A stretch of 6,942 bases of DNA from contig CAJCHQ010000724.1 of NCBI GenBank assembly GCA_903970295.1, forward strand, positions 1-6,942, read 5' to 3'. Below are positions 1-5,199 of the stretch, one piece after another. The position numbers and the translations under genes are program-made. The notes under the pieces are model-generated. The model made no database searches, had not been told where the DNA came from, and saw nothing but the letters and a program-made list of their open reading frames with translations. The DNA is from Bryobacterales bacterium. Its GTDB lineage: Bacteria > Cyanobacteriota > Vampirovibrionia > Obscuribacterales > Obscuribacteraceae. The first letter of the stretch is position 1, and every line of letters starts with the position of its first letter.

Positions 1-553
1 GAAGTCGTTCGACCAAGGGACCCGCCTCGTCGTGACGTGAATCCAGCATCAAGAACTGCGCCAGGTTATGCACGACGATTTTCAAAAAATCCCTTTTCTG
101 CCGGACGGTAGGGTCGTCGAGAATTGCAAGGGCCTTTTGCAGCAGGGGAATCGCTTCGCGGATTCTGTCACATGGCTCGAGACAGCAAGCAACGTTGGAA
201 AGCGTTGCTGCCAATTCTTCGCAAGGCTTTAGCGTTTTGGTCGAAACCTTCTGCAGTATATCCTCTGCTAGCTCAAGGCTTAGCGCACGGTTACCCATAG
301 CAATCTGCAGGGCGTACTGTGACATGGTGGATAGGATAACCATTTCTACTTCATCTGCCGCAGGCTTCGGCAGGTCGGCGTTGATTTTGCTCAGCACTTT
401 AGCTGCCTCTAGTGCGAGCATCTCCGCCATCGCAGAGTCGCCCTCGTCCAACTTCGTGAGGGCCGCAGTCAATGCCGCATGCCCCTTATAAAAGTCCGTT
501 ACCGCGAACTTGTTGCTGGAATTATCCTTAACGGTTTTTTGTTCTTCACTCAT
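1..553 (-). CDS. TPR-like helical repeat protein, N-terminal part (runs off left edge)
   Basis: An open frame of 184 codons runs leftward from ATG at 553 to the window edge, so the C-terminus is missing. The start (MSEEQKTV) is preceded by GGAG seven bases upstream (561-564 in plus coordinates). The product is soluble and helical, with no signal peptide or membrane segment. Residues about 112-147 fit a tetratricopeptide repeat: small residues in helix A (LSNVA) and the A-x3-L-x2-A-L pattern with a closing D-P in helix B (EAIPLLQKALAILDDP). A second repeat begins near 155 (VVHNLAQFLML). TPRs are protein-protein interaction scaffolds; no partner or enzymatic domain is visible here. The frame also stays open upstream of the ATG to a CTG six bases after a GGGAGGAG at 617-624, which is an unlikely alternative start. 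TPR-like architecture is fairly sure; function is unknown. Confidence 0.8.
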   Translation of the reverse strand, partial: MSEEQKTVKDNSSNKFAVTDFYKGHAALTAALTKLDEGDSAMAEMLALEAAKVLSKINADLPKPAADEVEMVILSTMSQYALQIAMGNRALSLELAEDILQKVSTKTLKPCEELAATLSNVACCLEPCDRIREAIPLLQKALAILDDPTVRQKRDFLKIVVHNLAQFLMLDSRHDEAGPLVERL

Positions 554-1197
554 AGTGTAACTCCATAAAATTGTTGTTGAATTGAGTCTGAGGCCATGTT
601 CATTGGCCAGTAAGTTCTCCTCCCAAGTTCAAAACCAGGCTTAGCCGGCGACAGCTGACCAGACTGTTGCGGCTCGACACTTTGCCAGAACGCCACAAGT
701 TTAGTTCCGGAGTCGAGGCGGAGTTTTCGTTCTGCCTATTTGCTCGTACTCCTGCAGAGCTCGCGTGGGTTCCTTTATCGTCATGGCTGGTTTAAGTTAC
801 TTTAGTCGGTCACTAACGCTTGCGCTAAAATTCATCAACACCACAGCCTGAGGCTATGCGAATAATTGCCTGTACTCTTGTTGTTGACTAATTCAGCGCT
901 ATCAGTTTCTACTCGTATGCAAGGAAGAAGTGACCTACAAGACGACCTTACGGGGACCGAGCACATATTTACAAGTAAAATAGATGTGCGTAACGCGCCT
1001 CAAACAAAGAGAAATGTATTTGGCAGTATTATTCGGCGCGAACGTCAGGTTGTTTTCGTTGGCAACATTAAGTCTGAAGGGGCCAATCCTGCAGTTACTG
1101 AGGATCGGCATGCAATGACTGATTGCAGTGCTAGATAGACTGCTCGTGTTAGCATATCCGACACCACCGCGTGTGGCTCAATCGTGGGGGAAACAAA
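554..1197. other. Gene-poor intergenic region between divergent genes
   Basis: This is about 640 bases between the minus-strand TPR gene and the plus-strand oxidase, so it should hold the promoters of both. No convincing sigma70 pair was found for either. Short open frames exist on both strands (plus 866-1138 from a TTG; minus about 973-1162), but neither has a Shine-Dalgarno sequence or a recognisable product. A purine-rich GGGAGGAG (minus strand, 617-624) lies 13 bases before a tiny ATG frame whose TGA overlaps the ATG of the TPR gene. A small perfect inverted repeat, AGCCT-G-AGGCT, lies near 845-855. No RNA gene or mobile-element terminus was recognised. Confidence 0.5.
1186..1191 (+). promoter_or_regulatory. 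Ribosome binding site deciding a TTG start of the oxidase
   Basis: GGGGGA lies six bases before TTG at 1198. The upstream in-frame GTG at 1171 has no purine-rich sequence in front of it. The TTG start gives the short N-terminus expected for this family, with the FAD-binding beta strand starting at residue 5. It also places His46 and Arg50 one position from His45 and Arg49 of Bacillus monomeric sarcosine oxidase. Confidence 0.55.
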
Positions 1198-2370
1198 TTG
1201 ATTGATAAATTTGAAATAGCTGTAGTCGGACTTGGTGCCGCTGGTAGTGCCACCACTTATCAGCTTGCCAAACGCGGCGTGAGGGCAGTGGGATTCGATC
1301 AGTTTTCCCCACCGCACTCCATGGGCTCGTCGCATGGCGACACTCGAATTACGCGGCAAGCGATTGGCGAAGGTGAGCAATTCACGCCACTGTCATTGCG
1401 CTCTTACGAAATATTCCAGGAAATTGAACGCACCATAGGCAAGGCGCTGCTTCGCATAGTCGGCGGTTTGATGATCTCGAGCAATTCGGCTACAGGGGTC
1501 CATGGTGTTGCCGAGTTTTTTCAAAACACGCTGGCGGCAGCTAAACGGTACGACATCAAACACGAAATGCTGAATACTAAAGACATCCGACGCCGCTTCC
1601 CTCAGTTCAACGTTGCCGATGGCGACTCGGCTTATTTCGAAAACAACGCTGGTTTTCTCTATGCCGAAGAGTGCGTGCGCGCCCAGCTCGAACTGGCGGA
1701 AGAAAAAGGCGCCCAGATTCACAGAAATGAAGTTGTTCATTCAATAGTCGAGGAAGCCGAAGGTGCAGTTGTTGTCACCACCAGCAGCGGCACTTATTGG
1801 GCAGAAAAAGTAGTGATTACCGCGGGACCGTGGATAGCCGAACTGGTTCCAGAACTGCTCGAGTTGTTCAAAGTCGAGCGTCAAGTGCAATATTGGTTCG
1901 ACATTGAGCCCGATTACGCAAATTTTTTATCGGGAAAATTCCCAATTTTCATCTGGGAAACACCTTCGGGTCATAGCTATGGATTTCCGGCTATTGATGG
2001 AAAAGAAGGTGGTTTCAAGATTGGTTCATCGCTCTTCAACAAGGTCATAGCAGCATCTACAATCGATCGCCAGGTGACAGCAGAGGAAACAAACTTGATG
2101 TTCGAAAAGCAGGTGCGAAATTTCTTTCCGGCAGCGACTGGACGGTGCGTCAGAACATCCGCCTGTATGTATACTTCGACAGCGGATGCGGGATTCGTGA
2201 TTGATAAAGTGCCAGGGCACTCTTCAGTGTTTATCTGTTCGGCCTGCTCAGGGCATGGTTTCAAGCATTCAGCGGCGGTCGGCGAATCTGTCGCCGAGCT
2301 GGTCACAGCGGGTCGCTCATCGATCGATCTGAGTTCATTCACGCTTGCTAAGCGTCGGGCAGCATTGTAG
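1198..2370 (+). CDS. Monomeric sarcosine oxidase / N-methyl amino acid oxidase family flavoprotein
   Basis: The product is a 390-residue FAD enzyme of the DAO superfamily. Known members oxidise N-methyl amino acids (sarcosine, N-methyltryptophan, pipecolate) with O2, giving the demethylated or imino product and H2O2. Numbered from the TTG, it shows the dinucleotide motif GLGAAG (11-16), the GSSHGDTR segment with His46, Arg50 and Arg53, Tyr261 in YGFP, Lys274 in FKIG (the O2-activating lysine of the family), Cys323 in SACMYT (covalent FAD site), Tyr325, and the C-terminal GHGFK flavin motif (362-366). Length is normal for the family (about 370-390) and no signal peptide is seen, so it is cytoplasmic. 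The residue matching His269 of the Bacillus enzyme is Ser278, so the substrate may differ from sarcosine. An alternative start is GTG at 1171 (399 residues). The gene is convergent with the next minus-strand gene, 66 bases away, with no clear terminator between them. Family assignment is secure; substrate is not. Confidence 0.93.
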   Translation: MIDKFEIAVVGLGAAGSATTYQLAKRGVRAVGFDQFSPPHSMGSSHGDTRITRQAIGEGEQFTPLSLRSYEIFQEIERTIGKALLRIVGGLMISSNSATGVHGVAEFFQNTLAAAKRYDIKHEMLNTKDIRRRFPQFNVADGDSAYFENNAGFLYAEECVRAQLELAEEKGAQIHRNEVVHSIVEEAEGAVVVTTSSGTYWAEKVVITAGPWIAELVPELLELFKVERQVQYWFDIEPDYANFLSGKFPIFIWETPSGHSYGFPAIDGKEGGFKIGSSLFNKVIAASTIDRQVTAEETNLMFEKQVRNFFPAATGRCVRTSACMYTSTADAGFVIDKVPGHSSVFICSACSGHGFKHSAAVGESVAELVTAGRSSIDLSSFTLAKRRAAL

Positions 2371-2436
2371 ATGTAATTGTCTGCTCCTGATAAGAGCGGG
2401 GCTGCCCTGACAATCTCGTCCACAGTCATCGCTATT

Positions 2437-3285
2437 TTATTCGATGGGGATCTCGCTTAGCGATTGATTAGGATGTGCTTTTACGGAGCCAGTTTTCGTG
2501 TGCAGACTCTCATACAGCTGAGCCTCTACATTTGCCTGTTGTTTCGGGTCAAGGGTCGGCAATTGGTCACCAGCATGCAGGTGGATTTTTCCGCCGTTGT
2601 TTTTCTTTATAGTGTGCGCCATATGATTTGCAATCGAGTCTCCATTTGGCAGGGATGCCAATTCCGGATGAGTGCGAATGACCATTTGCTTATAACCCTC
2701 TCCGGCTGCGAGCGGCATTGACTTCGATAGGTCCTGGGCCATCTGTGCAGCTTTCAGATGATCTTGCTTTTCTAATGCCGCATTCACTTCTTCCGGAGTC
2801 TTAAATCCAAGAGAAACCGCTATGTCGCCGAATTTGTGCGCGTGCGATCCGGGTGGCGCTTTTTCTTTCTCAGCCGCCTGAATGTCGAGAATTTGTTTTG
2901 TCTGCTCGGGACTGAGATTGAGCAGCTGTCCGGTCAGAGGGATTGGTTTGTCGCCAGCTTTTGCCAATTGCTCCGGCGTCCGCTCAAATATGGTTTGAGC
3001 GTTATTATCTCCAGGCTTTCTCAAAGCAACTTTGATGCCGGTCTTATCATCAGTCACTTCCAAATCTGGTAGATTTGGATTCTTCGCTTTGTCGGCACCA
3101 TAAGCTGCCGACATTTGCTTGAGGAAGGTATGCATTTCATGCGGCGCGATGTGACTATCTAGTTCGAGCCGGTGCTTCGCTTCGGTAGAATTTTTTTCCA
3201 GCAACTGGGCAACATTTCTGGCCTCGCCAGAATATTTCGCCGATAAATCTGGTCCGTTTTCAGGATTAGCTTGGGTAGTAGTCAT
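2437..3285 (-). CDS. Hypothetical protein with PDLEVTDDK module and possible MshEN-like and LysM-like segments
   Basis: A 282-residue soluble protein of unknown function, starting at ATG 3285 with only a weak purine-rich stretch upstream. It is rich in charged residues, Gln and Ala, and has no signal peptide or transmembrane segment. Residues about 49-86 form a module shared with the neighbouring locus (KNPNLPDLEVTDDK, 68-81). Residues about 122-174 resemble the MshEN/T2SSE_N helical pattern: LSPEQTKQIL, then KFGDIAVSLGFKTPEEV at 151-167, then ALEKQ. Canonical MshEN domains carry RLG where this has KFG. Residues about 213-247 (NGDSIA, then LHAGDQLP) vaguely recall a LysM repeat. Both domain suggestions are my pattern reading, not established homology. 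It lies 76 bases downstream of the end of its broken relative, on the same strand, and may share that locus's promoter. Confidence 0.82.
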   Translation of the reverse strand: MTTTQANPENGPDLSAKYSGEARNVAQLLEKNSTEAKHRLELDSHIAPHEMHTFLKQMSAAYGADKAKNPNLPDLEVTDDKTGIKVALRKPGDNNAQTIFERTPEQLAKAGDKPIPLTGQLLNLSPEQTKQILDIQAAEKEKAPPGSHAHKFGDIAVSLGFKTPEEVNAALEKQDHLKAAQMAQDLSKSMPLAAGEGYKQMVIRTHPELASLPNGDSIANHMAHTIKKNNGGKIHLHAGDQLPTLDPKQQANVEAQLYESLHTKTGSVKAHPNQSLSEIPIE

Positions 3286-3361
3286 TTCTTGTTCTTTCCC
3301 TCACGCGCTCTCAGGTCATTGGATAGCCATAGAGTTTCACAGCTCCCACTTTCTTCTCAAT

Positions 3362-3531
3362 TTAAAACTCGACTAATTGCGGGTTGTTCGTTAGTACTAC
3401 TGCAACCTTACTTTGCTCAGGACTGACATCGATTGCTTCTACACCTGACGGAATATCGCTGAGTGTAGCTTTCGCTGGTCTCTCAGAGTCCTGCTCAGGT
3501 ATATTGAAATCCTGTGGCCGATCATCTCTTT
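3362..3531 (-). pseudogene. Frameshifted continuation of the adjacent 93-residue gene
   Basis: Reading in the -1 frame relative to the upstream gene, the sequence stays open past that gene's stop and continues for about 55 codons to TAA at 3362-3364 (ending QLVEF). From the ATG at 3813 to this stop is 452 bases, one short of 151 codons, so a single missing base explains the break. In the corrected frame, V-x-LKRDD lines up with VALRKPGD of the 282-residue neighbour, and a later SPEQSK recalls its SPEQTK. The original protein would be about 150 residues. Either a real inactivating frameshift or a sequencing/assembly error at the T5A4 run (3529-3537) would give this picture. Confidence 0.6.
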
Positions 3532-3813
3532 TTAAAATACTCTGATTGCTATTTTGTCATCGGTGACCTCCAGGTCAGGCATGCTTGGATTTTTTCTTTT
3601 TTCGGCGGCGTAGGCTTGAGTCACTAGCGTCAGGAATTCTTGCATCTCTTGGGGCGTCGTTATGTCATCTCGCACAGCAGGCTGCACGACTGCGACTGGA
3701 GTCCATGGCAGCAATGGCGCGGAGTTTTTGGCTTCGCCGGCTCGTTTCGCAGCAGCCATTCTTCCTGCTTTGCCGCGAGCAAGCGAACGTGCAGTTGCTT
3801 GTCTTTTTCCCAT
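3532..3813 (-). CDS. Short relative of the 282-residue protein, truncated by a frameshift
   Basis: A 93-residue open frame from ATG at 3813, with an excellent Shine-Dalgarno AGGAG seven bases upstream (3821-3825), ending at TAA 3532-3534. The N-terminal 28 residues are strongly basic (MGKRQATARSLARGK), which could suit nucleic-acid binding or just a disordered tail. Residues about 54-92 match residues 49-86 of the next gene downstream (EM-x2-FL, AY-x-A-x-K, then KNPSMPDLEVTDDK). The frame stops abruptly inside the conserved module, right after VTDDKIAIRVF, where the neighbour continues. This is why a frameshift is inferred. Function is unknown. The good promoter and RBS suggest the locus was expressed until recently or still is. 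Confidence 0.6.
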   Translation of the reverse strand: MGKRQATARSLARGKAGRMAAAKRAGEAKNSAPLLPWTPVAVVQPAVRDDITTPQEMQEFLTLVTQAYAAEKRKNPSMPDLEVTDDKIAIRVF

Positions 3814-3902
3814 TACTCAACTCCTGAAATAAGTTGCGAATATCAGTCATGCCGTTTGAAGGTTCAAATGCGATGGAGCAAGAGTGCGCTATTCCACCGG
3901 CT

Positions 3903-3931
3903 ATTATGCCAACCTCATAGAGACTATTCAA
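3903..3931 (-). promoter_or_regulatory. Candidate sigma70-type promoter with extended -10
   Basis: On the minus strand, TTGAAT (3926-3931) and CATAAT (3903-3908) are separated by exactly 17 bases. The -10 is preceded by TGG, making it an extended -10. The -35 matches TTGACA at four of six positions and the -10 matches TATAAT at five of six. Transcription would start near 3896, leaving an 83-base leader before the ATG at 3813. It sits immediately downstream of a tandem repeat that could bind a regulator. Confidence 0.5.
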
Positions 3932-3935
3932 ACAA

Positions 3936-3958
3936 CATTACCAAGTCATTACCAAGTC
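3936..3958. repeat. Two tandem 11-bp direct repeats upstream of the -35 box
   Basis: CATTACCAAGT occurs twice without spacing (3936-3946 and 3947-3957), and the next base continues the unit. On the minus strand it reads ACTTGGTAATG twice and ends four bases before the candidate -35. An 11-bp period places both copies on the same DNA face, as expected for a tandem activator site. A chance local duplication is also possible. Confidence 0.55.
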
Positions 3959-4120
3959 GGATTGAATCGAGGCCCAACTGTAACGGTCAGTAAGGCTTGC
4001 AAGAGTGCAAAGTTGTTTGCGGCAACCCTAAACAAGTTGACTGGCTAGAGCTCTAATTGCCGCCTCGCGCTATTGATAATTATTTACCGAAAATAAGCAT
4101 TTATAGTAATAAAGGATTTT
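3959..4120. other. Intergenic spacer, AT-rich at its right end
   Basis: No gene is seen. The stretch from about 4070 to 4130 is AT-rich and leads into the terminator of the clp unit. Together with the promoter and repeats to its left, it fills the 510 bases between the short hypothetical gene and clpP. Confidence 0.4.
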
Positions 4121-4159
4121 AAAATAAAAAGGGACAAGCAATGAGCTTTTGCTTGTCCC
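4121..4159 (-). terminator. Rho-independent terminator of the clp unit
   Basis: A perfect 11-bp inverted repeat, GGGACAAGCAA / TTGCTTGTCCC, spans 4131-4159 around a 7-base loop. Read on the minus strand it is followed by TTTTTATTTT (4130-4121), a classic intrinsic terminator. There is no U-tract on the plus side, so it works for minus-strand transcription. It sits about 165 bases after the clpP stop, giving a long 3' untranslated region. Confidence 0.88.
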
Positions 4160-4278
4160 GCTCTTAGATCGAGGAGAAAGATGGCAGTGAAGCAGGTGTG
4201 AACGTGGCTCGATAAAGTAAGACGAAAGCTTCCTTTTTAATCACCGCTCACTCGCGCTTTTTACAGCGTGGCGGAGGA

Positions 4279-4298
4279 TGTCTGCAAAAAGGCAGACA
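4279..4298. other. Small hairpin in the clpP 3' untranslated region
   Basis: TGTCTGC and GCAGACA form a perfect 7-bp stem with a 6-base loop, 26 bases after the clpP stop on the minus strand. There is no following T-run, so it is not an intrinsic terminator. It could stabilise the 3' end of the transcript or have no function. Confidence 0.35.
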
Positions 4299-4323
4299 AA
4301 CTCACATTCTTCTTCGGTCGTAT

Positions 4324-5040
4324 TTATGACGCGGTGTCTTCGAGCTCGCTGAGCTGGGGTGGCAGGGCATGGATGATGTGGTCGGCGATGCCGAAGTCGA
4401 CGGCTTCTTGTGCGTTCATATATTTGTCCACCTCCATTATTTTCCGCACCGTGCGTTTCCAGTTTTTCATGTCGACTCCTGGCTTAGCGGTTGTTTCGGC
4501 AATGATCTCAACCAGCAAGTCGCGAGTCTTTTCCAGTTCATCGGTGATGATTTTCAACTCTGGATAGGTGAGTGTGGAACCAGACAACTGCAGCCTGGGC
4601 TGGTGGATCATCACACGACTGTTTTTGTGGATAAAGCGCTTTCCCTTAGTGCCGCAGGCGAGCAAAACAGCAGCCATGCTGGCGGCCATTCCGTTGCATG
4701 TAGTTTTAACCGGCTTACCCAGTGACTGCATGGTATCGATAATGGCGAGTCCGGCTTGAACAGAACCTCCGGGTGAATTGAGCCAGAGGTTGTAGACGTT
4801 CTTGCAGTAGGTGCCGTTGCGCAGATCACTGAATTGAGCGGTGATGTTTTTCGCCACATCATCGGTGATGGGTTCTGAAATATCCAACCTGCCTTTCAAC
4901 ATGTGGGCAGAATAGAGATCGATGGAGCCTTTGTTGTTCGGCAGCGGCACGACGGGAATATAACCGCTCAGAGGAGCGAAGCCGCCATCGTGAGAATTGA
5001 GCGCAGGTTCTGGATATTGGAAAATAATTCGATGTCCCAT
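4324..5040 (-). CDS. clpP: ClpP-family serine protease, divergent, with N-terminal extension
   Basis: A 238-residue ClpP peptidase. ClpP forms a barrel of two heptameric rings that degrades proteins threaded in by a Clp ATPase. The triad is visible: Ser121 in GMAASM, His146 in VMIHQP, and Asp205 in VDKYMNAQEA (matching Asp171 of mature E. coli ClpP). The oxyanion-region motif NSPGG lies at 88-92. It is longer than usual (about 200) because of about 26 extra N-terminal residues before the segment YIPVVP, which corresponds to the axial-loop strand. The usual ERSFDIYSRLL is altered to SIDLYSAHML, and the glycine-rich GQA-x-D handle strand is replaced by SGSTLTYPEL. The start ATG has AAGGA eight bases upstream. 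It lies 159 bases downstream of the AAA+ gene on the same strand and is followed by a strong terminator, so the two likely form one unit. The fold and activity are well supported; substrates are unknown. Confidence 0.93.
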   Translation of the reverse strand: MGHRIIFQYPEPALNSHDGGFAPLSGYIPVVPLPNNKGSIDLYSAHMLKGRLDISEPITDDVAKNITAQFSDLRNGTYCKNVYNLWLNSPGGSVQAGLAIIDTMQSLGKPVKTTCNGMAASMAAVLLACGTKGKRFIHKNSRVMIHQPRLQLSGSTLTYPELKIITDELEKTRDLLVEIIAETTAKPGVDMKNWKRTVRKIMEVDKYMNAQEAVDFGIADHIIHALPPQLSELEDTAS

Positions 5041-5199
5041 GACACATTTCCTTGAAAAGTAGAGACGCCAGCAAACACCTGTTTGCTTGTGGAAGCGTCC
5101 TGCAAGACCTGATTGATATCTGCACTAGCGGCAGGGGCGAGGTTGGAAGAAGTCTGCCAACACTTGGCTCCTGCCGTCACAATTATTGAGCGAGTGAGC
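5041..5199 (-). other. Gap between the AAA+ unfoldase gene and clpP
   Basis: These 159 bases on the minus strand separate the stop of the unfoldase gene from the clpP start. No intrinsic terminator and no convincing promoter were seen, which agrees with co-transcription. A frame from GTG at 5180 runs through it and 73 bases into clpP in another register. It has no Shine-Dalgarno and is not counted as a gene. Confidence 0.4.

Noticed and set aside
195..491. Plus-strand 98-codon frame opposite the TPR gene
   Set aside because: It is antisense to a frame that is open for 184 codons, has a good RBS and shows TPR helices. The Ser/Ala-rich product is typical of a shadow frame.
866..1138. Plus-strand open frame of 90 codons from TTG
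   Set aside because: It has no Shine-Dalgarno, a rare start and no recognisable composition or motif. The same stretch is also open on the minus strand (about 69 codons), so it looks like a chance open region.
2381..2399. Hairpin CTGCTC / GAGCGG between the convergent oxidase and hypothetical genes
   Set aside because: The stem is only six pairs including a G-U, and there is no T-run on either strand. It is too weak to call a terminator.
3529..3538. Programmed -1 ribosomal frameshift in the short paralog
   Set aside because: In the zero frame the codons are GTA TTT TAA, which do not form an X-XXY-YYZ heptamer, and no clear downstream structure was seen. A mutation or sequencing error is simpler.
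4171..4201. GAGGAG followed by ATG and a six-codon plus-strand frame (MAVKQV)
   Set aside because: The Shine-Dalgarno is good, but the frame stops at once and no plus-strand gene follows, so it is most likely a chance match.
4968..5180. Minus-strand 70-codon frame between the unfoldase gene and clpP
   Set aside because: It starts at GTG with no ribosome binding site and overlaps clpP by 73 bases in another register. The clpP frame has a clear start and homology.
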